Below are positions 1-9,564 of a DNA stretch of 64,000 nucleotides, piece after piece. Below the pieces are notes generated by a model. It was not told where the DNA came from, made no database searches, and worked only from the letters and a program-made list of their open reading frames with translations. Every line of letters begins with the position of its first letter. Within the stretch, counting starts at the first letter, position 1. The DNA is from Lysinibacillus fusiformis (GTDB lineage: Bacteria; Bacillota; Bacilli; Bacillales_A; Planococcaceae): NCBI RefSeq assembly GCF_007362955.1, contig NZ_CP041696.1, positions 3,534,001 through 3,598,000 on the forward strand, read 5' to 3'. Made by a program: the position numbers and the translations under genes.

Positions 1-33
1 AATGTTACGGATTTTGACCCTTCGCACAAACCA

Positions 34-70
34 AAATCCGGACACAATGACGTGAAGGCGAAATTGATTG
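34..70 (+). repeat. Tail of leader repeat family, copy 1 (upstream of prsW)
   Basis: The stretch CCGGACACAATGACGTGAAG followed by GCGAAATTGATTG matches the 3' ends of the repeats upstream of folE (ending near 13020), ypiF (33895) and panB (59252). It ends just ahead of the prsW ribosome binding site. The element probably extends left of the window. Confidence 0.5.
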
Positions 71-88
71 TTGAAAGGGGCCGGCATC

Positions 89-763
89 ATGATCATTCTC
101 TTATCAGCTGCCATTGCTCCCGGTCTAGCGCTATTTAGTTACTTTTATTTGCGCAATCAAATGGCAACGGAGCCAAGAAAAACTTTACTTCAAACATTTT
201 TGTATGGTGCATTTTTAACGTTCCCGATTCTGTTTCTACAGTATGTGCTAACAGAGGAAGGGGTTTTTCGATATGTTTACTTACAAGATGTTCTTTTCTC
301 CAGTGTCGTTGAAGAGTTTTTTAAATGGTTCGTTCTATTAATAGCAATCTACAATCATGTGGAATTTGATGATCCTTATGATGGCATTTTATATGGTGCA
401 AGTGTATCTCTTGGTTTTGCAACGATTGAGAATGTTTTATATTTACTATCATTCGGCCTTGATACAGCATTTATGCGTGCATTATTACCTGTTTCGAGTC
501 ATGCACTATTCGGTGTAGTGATGGGTTACTACTATGGACGTGCCAAGTTCTTGAAACTTGCAAAGACAAAAGAAATGATTGCTATGGCGTTATGTGCACC
601 GGTAGTTTTACACATTTTATACAATACAATATTATCATTTAAAGGACACTGGGTATATTTAATGATACCGTTTATGCTTTTTTTATGGTGGTTTGGCCTA
701 CGTAAAGTAAAGCTTGCGCATTATCATCTTGTCCAACATCTTCATATGCATAAAAAAATATAA
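89..763 (+). CDS. prsW: PrsW-type intramembrane glutamic protease
   Basis: PrsW is a polytopic membrane protease that in B. subtilis makes the first cut in anti-sigma factor RsiW. The protein is highly hydrophobic with several membrane segments and carries the family glutamate motif EEFFKW (Glu75-Glu76) and a SHALFGVVMG segment. The ATG at 89 is chosen because AAAGGGG at 74-80 lies 8 bases ahead; an in-frame TTG at 68 has no such site. At 224 residues it is close to the family length. It precedes sleB as in B. subtilis. Confidence 0.92.
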   Translation: MIILLSAAIAPGLALFSYFYLRNQMATEPRKTLLQTFLYGAFLTFPILFLQYVLTEEGVFRYVYLQDVLFSSVVEEFFKWFVLLIAIYNHVEFDDPYDGILYGASVSLGFATIENVLYLLSFGLDTAFMRALLPVSSHALFGVVMGYYYGRAKFLKLAKTKEMIAMALCAPVVLHILYNTILSFKGHWVYLMIPFMLFLWWFGLRKVKLAHYHLVQHLHMHKKI

Positions 764-809
764 AAGCGTAGAAATTGAAATAGATTTCTGCGCTTTTATA
801 TTTTTTTTA
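762..809 (+). terminator. Rho-independent terminator after prsW
   Basis: Near-perfect arms AAAAGCG-T-AGAAAT and ATTTCT-G-CGCTTTT are followed by a run of T. It separates prsW from the sleB-ypeB germination operon. Confidence 0.9.
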
Positions 810-858
810 GTATAAAATACGTCGATTGCTTCAAGCTATGAAAAAAGGAGTGATGATT

Positions 859-1692
859 GTGCGTTTATTAAGCATACTTTTTTGTTTGATGTTTGCGGTT
901 AGTATAGTTTCTATTCCGCAAAATGATGCCATTGCGTTTAGCGATCAACAGATTACTCGTGGAGCTTACGGTGATGATGTTATTGAATTACAAGCTAGGC
1001 TACAATACTTAGGATTTTACACAAGTAAAATTGACGGTAAATTCGGCTATAACACATACTGGGCTTTACGAAATTTCCAAGATAAATATGGATTACCAGT
1101 GGATGGCATAGCCGGTACAAAGACGAAAAAAGCTTTAGCAGGCCATTCAGATTATGATGAGAAATGGGTGAAGGCACAGCTAAAAGCGGGCAATCAATTT
1201 ACCTATTTTGGTGGGAAGCCACTTGATCAGCAAGTGAAAAAAAATAATACTGGCGGAGGTGGCGGTGGTACAGCGAGCGGTAACAATAGCGGTAGTAGTA
1301 ATAATAACGGTACCGATACGCAGATCCCGCCAAAATATACGGAACGTGAATTACAGCTTTTAGCGAATGCAGTATACGGAGAAGCCAGGGGAGAGCCTTA
1401 TGAAGGACAAGTCGCGGTCGCTGCTGTTATTTTAAATCGACTCGAGAGTTCGGAATTCCCAAATACAATTTCAGGAATAATCTTCCAACCTTTAGCGTTT
1501 ACAGCTGTTGCTGATGGCCAAATTTGGCTTGAACCGAACCAACGTGCAAAAGAGGCAGTTATTGATGCTATGAATGGCTGGGATCCTTCGGAAAATGCGC
1601 TTTATTATTTTAATCCGAAAACAGCAACAAGTAAGTGGATTTGGTCACGACCTCAAATAAAACAAATTGGTGAGCATATTTTCTGTTCATAG
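859..1692 (+). CDS. sleB: Spore cortex-lytic enzyme SleB
   Basis: SleB is a lytic transglycosylase that degrades cortex peptidoglycan containing muramic delta-lactam during germination. The order is a signal peptide (about residues 1-27), a peptidoglycan-binding domain (QARLQYLGFYTSKIDGKFG), a Gly/Ser/Asn linker with six consecutive glycines, and the C-terminal hydrolase domain (LLANAVYGEARGEP). GTG at 859 is preferred because GGAG at 847-850 lies 8 bases upstream; the ATG at 853 is too close. The partner ypeB follows 15 bp later. Sporulation-specific control is expected, but I did not define a promoter. Confidence 0.95.
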   Translation: MRLLSILFCLMFAVSIVSIPQNDAIAFSDQQITRGAYGDDVIELQARLQYLGFYTSKIDGKFGYNTYWALRNFQDKYGLPVDGIAGTKTKKALAGHSDYDEKWVKAQLKAGNQFTYFGGKPLDQQVKKNNTGGGGGGTASGNNSGSSNNNGTDTQIPPKYTERELQLLANAVYGEARGEPYEGQVAVAAVILNRLESSEFPNTISGIIFQPLAFTAVADGQIWLEPNQRAKEAVIDAMNGWDPSENALYYFNPKTATSKWIWSRPQIKQIGEHIFCS

Positions 1693-1707
1693 ATAGGAGG
1701 AAAACAG

Positions 1708-2991
1708 ATGAGAACATTGCTCGTTATCTTAACTGCAGCAGTCATCGGTTTAGGAGCGTACAGCATTAATCTGCACGCTGATAAGGAAAGTCTACAACGT
1801 ACCGTGCATGCGCAGTACACGGAAAAATTAACCGATGCCTCAGAAAAATTATCGTATTTACAAAGATCTGTTTCGCAGTCACTATTGTTTCAAGACGAAC
1901 AAGCCATTCATAGTGAGCTGGATTCCGTTTGGCGACTAAGTTCAGAAGTTCGATCATCCATAGCGAATATTCCAATTGGACAAGAGCTTTCGAACGAGTG
2001 GCTCGGTTATTTAGGAAAACTTGGTGAAGAGGCCAAGAAAACGGCCAAAACGGGAGATTATGAGGCATGGCGAGAAAAAATGCCGCAAGTCTCTACAAAT
2101 TTACAAGCACTATCCGATGAATGGACGACTGCAACGGTCGATTATTATAAACAGGATGGCAAAATGGATGTTTGGCTACGACAAGTAGACAACAAAAACC
2201 CAAATACCTCGTTTGATAATGTGAAAAGTACGTTAAAGGATTATGGTGAAAAAGATTTCCCACTGACATTAAGTGAATCGGATTGGCAGAAAAAAATTGA
2301 GCTAAAAGCATTACAGGATTCTGTGATTACAGAAAAAGAAGCGTTAGAAAAAGTGAAATACTTATTCCCATTAATTAAAGATGCTACATTTACGGTAACA
2401 AAAAGTAGTGATACTGCTCCGTATCCGTTTTATCATATCCAATTCCATCAAGGTATTCGTCTTGGATACGTCGATTTAACAGAAAAAGGTGGGCATTTAC
2501 TGTCCTATTTAGTGGAGCGACCTGTTGGTGAGGCAAAACTTTCTCAAGAACAAATTACTAAAAAGGCAGAAGATCATTTAAAGCGACTTGGGATGAAAGA
2601 TGTTACCTTTGTCGAATCGAGAGAAAACCATTTAGCATGGCATGTAACATTTGCTCGCGTTAACCCAAGTGACAAAGCTTTAATTTATGCAGATGGCGTA
2701 CAATTAAAAATTGCCAAAGATACAGGTGAATTACTTGGTGCCAATGCTATGGAATATATTCAAGAAGAAACGATTAAACCGCAAACCGCAAAACCGATTG
2801 ATTGGAAAACTTTCTTCGATGAAGATGTACGAGTAGAAGAAGTGAAAAATATTTACACGGATAATGGTCAATTCGAACAACGTCTTTGTTATGAAGTGAT
2901 TGCCGTTCGTAATGGCCAGACGCAGGAAACATTCCGCATTGTGATTGATGCTGAAAATCATAATGTTTTAAAAGTGGAATATTTAACGTAA
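1708..2991 (+). CDS. ypeB: Germination protein YpeB, SleB partner
   Basis: YpeB is needed to localise and stabilise SleB in the spore and acts in the same inner-membrane/cortex compartment. The 427 residues begin with a membrane anchor (residues 3-20) and continue as a coiled N-terminal half followed by PepSY-like repeats near residues 210-420. A strong AGGAGG lies just before the ATG. The gene is cotranscribed with sleB by spacing. Length is a little under the roughly 450 residues of B. subtilis. Confidence 0.94.
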   Translation: MRTLLVILTAAVIGLGAYSINLHADKESLQRTVHAQYTEKLTDASEKLSYLQRSVSQSLLFQDEQAIHSELDSVWRLSSEVRSSIANIPIGQELSNEWLGYLGKLGEEAKKTAKTGDYEAWREKMPQVSTNLQALSDEWTTATVDYYKQDGKMDVWLRQVDNKNPNTSFDNVKSTLKDYGEKDFPLTLSESDWQKKIELKALQDSVITEKEALEKVKYLFPLIKDATFTVTKSSDTAPYPFYHIQFHQGIRLGYVDLTEKGGHLLSYLVERPVGEAKLSQEQITKKAEDHLKRLGMKDVTFVESRENHLAWHVTFARVNPSDKALIYADGVQLKIAKDTGELLGANAMEYIQEETIKPQTAKPIDWKTFFDEDVRVEEVKNIYTDNGQFEQRLCYEVIAVRNGQTQETFRIVIDAENHNVLKVEYLT

Positions 2992-3077
2992 AGCCAAGAA
3001 AATGCTTCCAGTTCATATAGCAATAATTTGCATCTCGTGCGATAATGAATGTATATTTTTTGTTCGAGGAGATGCTC

Positions 3078-3737
3078 ATGGAAATAAAAATTGGTACGCA
3101 ATTACAACTTGAACCTACGTTTACAGAGCACGTAGAAAAATTCCGCTGTAAAGTTGTAGAACAAAAAGACAATATTATTTATATCGATTATCCAACAAAT
3201 GTAATGACAAAGAAAACTGCCTTTTTGATAGATGGTTCCGAATTTAGAGTAACCTTCCATACGGAGGACAAAAATTCCTTTGCTTTTAATACAGAAGTGA
3301 TTGGGCGAAAAGCAGGCAATATACCGATGATTATGTTGCACTGCCCACAAGCAGAGGAGTTCATCAAAATTCAGCGTCGTGAATATGTCCGTGTGGAAAC
3401 GCCTGTGGATGTAGCGGTTCAATTTAAGGATTACAAATATCAATTCGTAACAGTGGATATTAGCGCTGGTGGTTTAGCACTTATCTTAAAAGGTGATGTG
3501 GCCTTCACAGATGGTGATGAAGTAAAGTTAACGATTGTTCTTCCGTTTGCCAATGGGGATGTTAACTATGTGACGACAGACGCTTTAGTGGTTCGTATTT
3601 TTGAAAAAGATGAGTTGAAGATTGCAACGATTCAGTTAACAGATACGGATGACGTCGATCAACAGCATATTGTACGTTTTTGCTTTGAACGACAGCTAGT
3701 AAATCGTCGTAAAGAAATGAATCCATTTGAAGACTAA
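3078..3737 (+). CDS. motI: PilZ-domain c-di-GMP receptor, flagellar brake (YpfA/MotI)
   Basis: Homologue of B. subtilis YpfA (MotI/DgrA), which binds c-di-GMP and restrains the flagellar stator. An N-terminal YcgR-N-like barrel is followed by a PilZ domain. The c-di-GMP-binding signatures are present: RREYVR (RxxxR) and DISAGG (D/NxSxxG), near residues 99-134. ATG 3078 is chosen because GAGGAG at 3066-3071 is correctly spaced. It sits alone between ypeB and a terminator. Confidence 0.88.
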   Translation: MEIKIGTQLQLEPTFTEHVEKFRCKVVEQKDNIIYIDYPTNVMTKKTAFLIDGSEFRVTFHTEDKNSFAFNTEVIGRKAGNIPMIMLHCPQAEEFIKIQRREYVRVETPVDVAVQFKDYKYQFVTVDISAGGLALILKGDVAFTDGDEVKLTIVLPFANGDVNYVTTDALVVRIFEKDELKIATIQLTDTDDVDQQHIVRFCFERQLVNRRKEMNPFED

Positions 3738-3748
3738 ATTTTCAAGAA

Positions 3749-3777
3749 AGCCCTCTTCTCAAAGAGGGCTTTTTTTG
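3749..3777 (+). terminator. Rho-independent terminator after motI/ypfA
   Basis: AGCCCTCTT/AAGAGGGCT hairpin with a four-base loop and a following T run. Confidence 0.9.
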
Positions 3778-3821
3778 GTTATTATGATACAATATGGTGG
3801 ATAGAAAGTAGGGAAGCACAG

Positions 3822-4496
3822 ATGAAAAAAAATATTCAAATTGCGATTGATGGACCTGCAGGTGCTGGTAAAAGTACAATTGCAAAAATTGTTGCAGAAT
3901 CACTAGGGTTCACTTATATCGACACAGGTGCAATGTATCGAGCAGTTACGTATAAAGCGATGCAACAAAACATACATTTAGATGATGAAGCAAAATTAGC
4001 AGAAATGTTAGCAGCTAGCACAATTGCTTTAAAGCCTTCTCCGCAAGGACAACTTGTCTTTTTAGATGGAGAGAACGTGTCAGCTGAAATCCGTTCTAAC
4101 GAGGTAACATCATCTGTTTCACAAGTAGCTGCACATGCTAAGATTCGTCAACTCTTAGTGACACAGCAGCAAAAACTAGCGGCAAATGGTGGCGTTGTAA
4201 TGGATGGACGCGATATTGCTACGCATGTGTTAAAGCATGCAGAACTTAAAATCTTTATGTCTGCAACTGTAGAAGAGCGAGCAAGACGCCGTTTTATTGA
4301 CAATGAGAAACGAGGGATTGCGTCTTCCATCGAAAAGTTGCAAGCGGAAATCGCTTTGCGCGATAAAATGGACAGTGAGCGTGAAGCGTCACCACTGATT
4401 CAAGCGGAGGATGCAATATTTTTAGACACGACAGCGCTATCAATTGATGCTGCAGCACAAGCCATTTTAAAATTAGCACATGAAAAAATGGCATAA
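3822..4496 (+). CDS. cmk: Cytidylate kinase
   Basis: Phosphorylates CMP and dCMP with ATP in pyrimidine nucleotide salvage and turnover. The P-loop GPAGAGKST is at residues 11-19, the DTGAMYRAVTY nucleotide-binding segment follows, and MDGRDIATHV at about 127-136 is the conserved NMP-site motif. At 224 residues it is full length. It precedes ypfD as in B. subtilis. Confidence 0.97.
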   Translation: MKKNIQIAIDGPAGAGKSTIAKIVAESLGFTYIDTGAMYRAVTYKAMQQNIHLDDEAKLAEMLAASTIALKPSPQGQLVFLDGENVSAEIRSNEVTSSVSQVAAHAKIRQLLVTQQQKLAANGGVVMDGRDIATHVLKHAELKIFMSATVEERARRRFIDNEKRGIASSIEKLQAEIALRDKMDSEREASPLIQAEDAIFLDTTALSIDAAAQAILKLAHEKMA

Positions 4497-4598
4497 AGCC
4501 TAAAATTTCAGACATTTTTTGAATTTAAAGGATTTATTTTTGTCTTTGTCATCAATATCGAATAAAATAGTAAGGGAAGATGCGAAGGAGGGTTACAT

Positions 4599-5735
4599 AT
4601 GTCTGAAGAAATGAACTATGCAGAACAAACGTTTAACGAAGGTGATATCGTCAAAGGTATTGCAGAGCAGGTTGATGAAAAAGCAGTAACTGTTTCAATT
4701 CCAGGTGCGCCGTTTGACGGAATCGTACCAATTAGTGAATTATCGAGCTTACACATTGAAAGAGCGTCTGACGCTATCTCTGTTGGGGATGAGTTAGAGT
4801 TGATGATTACAAAAGTTGAAGATGAAAACTATGTATTATCAAAACGTAAAGTAGATGCCTTAAAAGCGTGGGACACACTTGAACAACAATTTGCAGCAGA
4901 AGAAGTATTTGAAGCTGAAGTTAAAGATATTGTAAAAGGTGGTCTTGTCGTAGATTTAGGAGTACGTGGCTTCGTTCCGGCATCCCTTGTAGAAGATTAT
5001 TTTGTTGATGATTTTGAAGGCTATAAAGGTAAATCTTTAAGCTTTAAAATTGTTGAGCTAGATAAAGAAAAAAATCGTTTAATTTTATCTCACCGTGCGG
5101 TAGTAGAATCTGAAAAGGCTTCTCAAAAGAAACAAGTCATTAAACAAATTAAAGCTGGTGATGTATTAGACGGTAAAGTGCAACGCATAGCATCCTTTGG
5201 TGCATTCATTGATCTTGGTGGTATCGATGGACTTGTGCATATTTCACAAGTATCTCATGAGCATGTGAGTGATGTGAGCGAAGTGTTATCAGAAGGACAA
5301 GGCGTACAGGTTAAAGTTCTTTCTGTAGACCCAGAAAATGAGCGTATTTCTTTATCCATTAAAGATACGATTCCTGGACCTTGGTCAAATATCGAAGAGC
5401 GTGCTGCAAAAGGCACAGTGCTTGATGGAAGAGTGAAGCGCCTTACTTCATTTGGTGCATTCGTGGAAGTTTTACCAGGTGTAGAGGGCTTAGTGCATAT
5501 TTCGCAAATTGCGCATAAGCATATTAACACACCACATGAAGCATTAAAAGAAGGACAAGAGGTACAGGTAAAGGTACTTGATGTCAATGCAAATGAAGGT
5601 CGTCTTGCACTAAGCATCAAGGATTTACTAGAGAATCCAGATGCTGAAGAAGTAATCGACTATGAATTACCTGAAGAAAACACAGGGTTCTCTTTCGGTG
5701 ATGTCATTGGCGATCAACTGAAAAACTTTAAATAA
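4599..5735 (+). CDS. ypfD: S1 RNA-binding domain protein YpfD (ribosomal protein S1 homologue)
   Basis: Four tandem S1 domains fill 378 residues, with repeated signatures such as GLVHISQV and FGAFI/FGAFV. The family resembles ribosomal protein S1 but has four repeats instead of six; in low-GC Gram-positives its ribosomal role is uncertain. A strong GAAGGAGGG precedes the ATG. The element immediately downstream is an IS1182 relic whose first hairpin probably ends this transcript. Confidence 0.93.
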   Translation: MSEEMNYAEQTFNEGDIVKGIAEQVDEKAVTVSIPGAPFDGIVPISELSSLHIERASDAISVGDELELMITKVEDENYVLSKRKVDALKAWDTLEQQFAAEEVFEAEVKDIVKGGLVVDLGVRGFVPASLVEDYFVDDFEGYKGKSLSFKIVELDKEKNRLILSHRAVVESEKASQKKQVIKQIKAGDVLDGKVQRIASFGAFIDLGGIDGLVHISQVSHEHVSDVSEVLSEGQGVQVKVLSVDPENERISLSIKDTIPGPWSNIEERAAKGTVLDGRVKRLTSFGAFVEVLPGVEGLVHISQIAHKHINTPHEALKEGQEVQVKVLDVNANEGRLALSIKDLLENPDAEEVIDYELPEENTGFSFGDVIGDQLKNFK

Positions 5736-5775
5736 CTAAAAAAAGAGGCTGGACATAAATAGTTTCGGTTCACGT

Positions 5776-5810
5776 AAAAAATCGAGATTGCATGATGCAA
5801 TCTCGATTTT
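5776..5810 (+). terminator. Hairpin terminator at the left end of the IS relic
   Basis: AAAATCGAGATTGC / GCAATCTCGATTTT is a perfect 14-bp stem with a five-base loop. It lies 41 bp after ypfD and can end the ypfD transcript, and is probably symmetric for the transposase transcript. Confidence 0.85.
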
Positions 5811-5841
5811 GCGTTTGATTTTGACAATATGTAGTGGAGGA

Positions 5842-6340
5842 TTATCCTCGTACCGCATATTTTCTTAAATTTACGGCCATTAATGCAAGGCCGATTTCGT
5901 TCTCAGCTTTCGATTTTCCACGGACAGAAAATCGTGTGAAACCTAAATTAGCTTTCAAGAATCCGAAAATCGGCTCCATGTCAACTTTGCGTTGACGGTA
6001 AATCATAGCCGTTTCTTCTTCTGAAAGCTTCGCTCTAACATATTCTTTTTGTTCTTCCCATTTCTCATTGACCATGAGCTTTCGATTCGTACCTTCTTGT
6101 GCTTTTGTACAAAATTCACGCAATGGACAATCTGTACATTTTTCACATTCATAAATCTTTGAATTGACGCTTAAAACTCGATTTATCTGTTCGAACGGAA
6201 TTATACTGGAAAGTCAACTGCTTTTCATTCGGACAAGTATAAATAGCACGCTCTGCATCGTATACCCAATTGCTTATTTTGAACGGGTCATTTTTAAACT
6301 TTCTTTCTGTGTTAATTTTTGTAGGGGTACTTAAATTTTA
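5842..6340 (-). pseudogene. Degraded IS1182-family transposase (C-terminal part)
   Basis: The open part (5842 to about 6160) encodes the typical C-terminus: IYECEKCTDCPLREFCTKA, the YRQRKVDMEPIFGFLKANLG block and KAENEIGLALMAVNLRKYA. Upstream, another frame gives STPTKINTERKFKNDPFK then ISNWVYDAERAIYTCPNEKQ, so a frameshift lies near 6155-6165. The catalytic N-terminal half is missing altogether. It cannot make an active transposase. Confidence 0.88.
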
Positions 6341-6470
6341 TCAGAAGATGTCCTTTTTTTATGCCTAAAATTATGAATGGATTTATTAAAATCGAAGTGT
6401 TTCAATAGTTGTTCGGAGCGAAAGCGTCCGCCGTAGCGGAGAAAAATGGCTACGAAGTAGACTGAAAAAA

Positions 6471-6520
6471 CAAAGCCTCGAAGAGTTTACTAATCGTAAA
6501 ATTTTCGAGGCTTTTCATTT
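6471..6520 (+). terminator. Hairpin at the right end of the IS relic
   Basis: AAAGCCTCGAA and TTTTCGAGGCTTTT form an 11-bp stem around a roughly 20-base loop, with T-rich sequence after it. It mirrors the hairpin at the other end of the element. Confidence 0.7.
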
Positions 6521-6535
6521 TTGAGGTGAGTTGTT

Positions 6536-6682
6536 TTGTCCCAGTCTCCTTTTTTTGATAGAATCGCCGAACTGAAGGATAGAGTTTTCAAATTGGTGGA
6601 TAATCACGATTATTTGGCGCTTAAAAGTGCCGAACTGCTAGATCGAACAGTAAAAAGCGACCCTTTGATGGATATGATATGA
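6536..6682 (+). CDS. Possible 48-residue protein ahead of der, start fused to the IS end
   Basis: A TTG-initiated frame reads SQSPFFDRIAELKDRV then FKLVDNHDYLALKSAELLDR and ends TVKSDPLMDMI. GAGGTGAG at 6523-6530 could serve as its ribosome site; that site and the first residues belong to the IS end. The product looks like two short amphipathic helices, loosely recalling Spo0E-type phosphatases, but the SQELD-like motif is not clean. It may be the surviving 3' part of a gene cut by the insertion, or chance. Confidence 0.35.
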   Translation: MSQSPFFDRIAELKDRVFKLVDNHDYLALKSAELLDRTVKSDPLMDMI

Positions 6683-6742
6683 TATAATGGCATTTTTCGT
6701 GTATAATAGCGAAAGACAAGAAGTTGGAAGGATGAAGTACAG

Positions 6743-8053
6743 ATGACGAAACCAGTAGTAGCCATCGTAGGTCGTCCGAACGTAGGTAAGTCGACGATTT
6801 TTAATCGTATCGTGGGAGAACGTGTATCGATTGTGGAAGATATTCCAGGCGTTACACGTGATCGTATTTATAGTTCGGCAGAGTGGTTAACACATGACTT
6901 TAATATTATTGATACGGGTGGTATTGAGATTGGAGACGAGCCGTTTTTAGAACAAATTCGTCAACAAGCAGAGATTGCCATCGAAGAAGCGGACGTTATT
7001 ATTTTTATGACTAATGGTCGTGAAGGCGTAACGGCGGCTGATGAACAAGTTGCTAAAATTTTATACAAAACGAAAAAGCCAGTTGTATTAGCCGTTAATA
7101 AAATTGATAATCCAGACATGCGCGAAATGATTTATGATTTCTATGCACTTGGCTTTGGCGAGCCTTGGCCAATTTCAGGCTCTCACGGCTTGGGCTTAGG
7201 GGATTTATTAGATGAGTGCGCGAAGCACTTCCCACAAGAAGATGAAGAACAATATGGAGACGATGTCATTAAATTCTCTTTAATTGGTCGACCAAATGTT
7301 GGGAAATCTTCGTTAGTAAATGCATTCTTAGGTCAAGATCGCGTGATTGTAAGTGACATCGCTGGGACAACTCGTGATGCCATTGATACGCCTTACGAAT
7401 ATGATGAACAGGAATATGTCATCATTGATACAGCAGGTATGCGTAAAAAAGGTAAAGTGTATGAAACAACAGAGAAATATTCTGTGTTACGTGCATTGCG
7501 TGCAATTGAACGCTCTGATGTTGTCTTGGTTGTTCTGAATGCAGAAGAAGGTATTCAAGAACAAGACAAAAAAATCGCGGGTTATGCGCATGAAGCGGGT
7601 AAAGCTGTTATTATCGTTGTTAATAAATGGGATACCATTGAAAAAGACGATAAAACGATGAATGTCCATACAAAACAAATTCGTGAGCATTTCTTATTCT
7701 TAGACTATGCACCAATTATTTTCGTGTCAGCGAATACGAAACAACGTGTACACCAAATTTTACCGATTATCCAACGTGTAAGTGAAAATCACGCGATGCG
7801 TATCCAATCATCTATTCTTAATGAGGTGATTGAGGATGCTGTGGCACGTAACCCAGCGCCAACTGATAAAGGCCGTCGTTTACGACTTTATTATACAACG
7901 CAAGTGGCGATTAAACCGCCAACATTCGTGGTCTTTGTGAACGAAACGGAACTAATGCACTTCTCTTATGAACGTTTCTTAGAAAACCGTATCCGTGAAA
8001 CATTTGATTTTGAAGGAACGCCAATCCGTTTAATCACACGAGCGCGTGCTTAA
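6743..8053 (+). CDS. der: Ribosome biogenesis GTPase Der (EngA)
   Basis: Essential double-GTPase needed for 50S subunit maturation. Two G domains are visible: GRPNVGKST at residues 10-18 with DIPGVTRD and DTGG, and a second GRPNVGKSS near 180-188 with DTAGMRKKG and NKWD. A KH-like C-terminal domain follows. It is full length at 436 residues. TATAAT hexamers at 6683 and 6702 could be its -10 elements, but I see no convincing -35. Confidence 0.97.
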   Translation: MTKPVVAIVGRPNVGKSTIFNRIVGERVSIVEDIPGVTRDRIYSSAEWLTHDFNIIDTGGIEIGDEPFLEQIRQQAEIAIEEADVIIFMTNGREGVTAADEQVAKILYKTKKPVVLAVNKIDNPDMREMIYDFYALGFGEPWPISGSHGLGLGDLLDECAKHFPQEDEEQYGDDVIKFSLIGRPNVGKSSLVNAFLGQDRVIVSDIAGTTRDAIDTPYEYDEQEYVIIDTAGMRKKGKVYETTEKYSVLRALRAIERSDVVLVVLNAEEGIQEQDKKIAGYAHEAGKAVIIVVNKWDTIEKDDKTMNVHTKQIREHFLFLDYAPIIFVSANTKQRVHQILPIIQRVSENHAMRIQSSILNEVIEDAVARNPAPTDKGRRLRLYYTTQVAIKPPTFVVFVNETELMHFSYERFLENRIRETFDFEGTPIRLITRARA

Positions 8054-8072
8054 CGAATATTCATACACAAAG

Positions 8073-8110
8073 TACGCCAACCCAACGTATATGTTGGGTG
8101 GCGTCTTTTT
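8073..8110 (+). terminator. Rho-independent terminator between der and gpsA
   Basis: CGCCAACCCAACGTA pairs with the complementary TATGTTGGGTGGCG arm, followed by TCTTTTT. The hairpin lies 17 bp before the gpsA start codon, so gpsA either has its own promoter upstream or depends on readthrough. Confidence 0.85.
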
Positions 8111-8127
8111 ACAAAGGGGGATTTTTG

Positions 8128-9144
8128 ATGGAACGAGTTTGTGTGTTAGGTGCAGGCTCATGGGGGTCAGCACTTGCGATGGTACTGGCTGAAAATGGCC
8201 ATGATACGCTTGTATGGACGCATAGAGCCGACCAGGCAGAAGAAATTAATCAACAGCATACGAATAGAAAATATTTACCAGAAACGGAGCTGCCAACGAA
8301 TCTGCATGCTACAAGTGATATTGCAGAAGCAGTAGCGCATTCAAATACAATTATTGTTGCTGTCCCAACAAAGGCCATTCGTGAAGTATGTGAAAAAATG
8401 ATCGTAACGCTCGATAAAAAGGTGCTATTTGTGCATGTATCGAAAGGAATTGAGCCGGATTCATTAAAACGTATTTCTGAAATTTTAGCGGAGAACTTGC
8501 CAGCTGAGTTTGTGGAAGAAATTGTTGTGCTCTCTGGGCCAAGTCATGCAGAGGAAGTTGTTTTGCATCATCCTACAACGATTACAGCTGCTTGTGCGAA
8601 CATCGAGGCTGCGGAAAAGGTGCAGGATCTATTTATGAATCAATTTTTCCGCGTCTATACAAATGAAGATGTGATTGGCGTGGAGATGGGTGGCGCATTG
8701 AAAAACGTAATAGCGTTAGCTGCTGGTATTACGGATGGCTTAAACTATGGTGACAATGCCAAGGCTGCGCTCATTACACGTGGGCTTGCGGAGATTACTC
8801 GCCTTGGCGTGAAAATGGGCGGCAATCCATTTACATTCGCAGGACTTACGGGCATGGGTGATTTAATCGTGACATGTACAAGTGTGCATTCTCGGAATTG
8901 GCGCGCAGGAAATTTGTTAGGTAAAGGCATGAAGCTACAAGAAGTATTAGATCAAATGGGCATGGTGGTTGAAGGTGTTCGTACAACGAAGGCAGCTCAT
9001 CAATTGGCGGAAAAATATGATGTGGCCATGCCGATTTCTTCTGAGCTTTATGGCGTGCTTTTTAATGATGTCGAGCCAAAAGTGGCTGTCGACGCCTTAA
9101 TGATGCGTGTGAAAAAGCGTGAAATCGATGAAATGACGCAATGA
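8128..9144 (+). CDS. gpsA: NAD(P)H-dependent glycerol-3-phosphate dehydrogenase
   Basis: Reduces dihydroxyacetone phosphate to sn-glycerol-3-phosphate for phospholipid synthesis. The N-terminal Rossmann motif is GAGSWGSALA, and the catalytic region contains GALKNVIALAAGI and the GLTGMGDLIVTC segment. ATG 8128 follows AAAGGGGG at 8113-8120 with proper spacing; the upstream in-frame codons lie in the terminator. Product length is 338 residues, normal for the family. Confidence 0.96.
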   Translation: MERVCVLGAGSWGSALAMVLAENGHDTLVWTHRADQAEEINQQHTNRKYLPETELPTNLHATSDIAEAVAHSNTIIVAVPTKAIREVCEKMIVTLDKKVLFVHVSKGIEPDSLKRISEILAENLPAEFVEEIVVLSGPSHAEEVVLHHPTTITAACANIEAAEKVQDLFMNQFFRVYTNEDVIGVEMGGALKNVIALAAGITDGLNYGDNAKAALITRGLAEITRLGVKMGGNPFTFAGLTGMGDLIVTCTSVHSRNWRAGNLLGKGMKLQEVLDQMGMVVEGVRTTKAAHQLAEKYDVAMPISSELYGVLFNDVEPKVAVDALMMRVKKREIDEMTQ

Positions 9145-9217
9145 TTAGTACGTTATTGTAAATCTGGACGTAAATTTTTAAACGTGATTATTATCGTCTT
9201 AAAATGGACACAAATAA

Positions 9218-9400
9218 GGTGCTGTCCAAAAAGTAAAAATAGTATGCTAGGAGTATTCTTGGCATGCTATTTTTTTGATATAAAGGTAAAAATCCGCTTA
9301 GACTCCCGTGGCTCGTAACTTGCCCGCGGAAAGCGCAGCGGATTTTTAGCATATCGGAAACGATGGTTATTGTTTGCAGGTTTTTTGGGATAGGTCCTTA
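9218..9400. repeat. Dispersed GC-rich repeat, type 2, copy 1
   Basis: In the 420-bp gap after gpsA. It begins GTGCTGTCCAAAAAGT, holds an AT-rich hairpin (AAAATAGTATGCTAG / GGCATGCTATTTTT), then GATATAAAGGTAAAAATCCG, GACTCCCGTGG, GCCCGCGGAAAGCGCAGCGG and a T-rich end. The same blocks recur at 23124-23704, where another element interrupts them. No reading frame is convincing. Confidence 0.7.
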
Positions 9401-9564
9401 TTCTGTACTTATAGCGAATTTTTCTGCTTCATGGCTACTTTAACAACGATAAAAAGGTTGTCAAATTAATGATACTTAAGAGACAGCTATTTCATTTTTA
9501 CGGAAGCACATAGTATAATATACGTTGATTGTCTCGTGACATTGATGAAAGGTGGTTGTCTTGA

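Larger units (their letters stand above)
5744..6556 (-). mobile_element. IS1182-family insertion sequence relic
   Basis: The left end at 5745 reads AAGAGGCTGGACATAA and the right end at about 6537-6556 reads TTTGTCCCAGTCTCC, an imperfect terminal inverted repeat typical of IS1182-type elements in Bacillales. Only about 0.8 kb lies between them, so the element has lost roughly half of a normal 1.6-1.9 kb length. Hairpins with T runs sit just inside each end. The interior includes the common repeat text CCGCCGTAGCGG near 6430. Confidence 0.8.
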
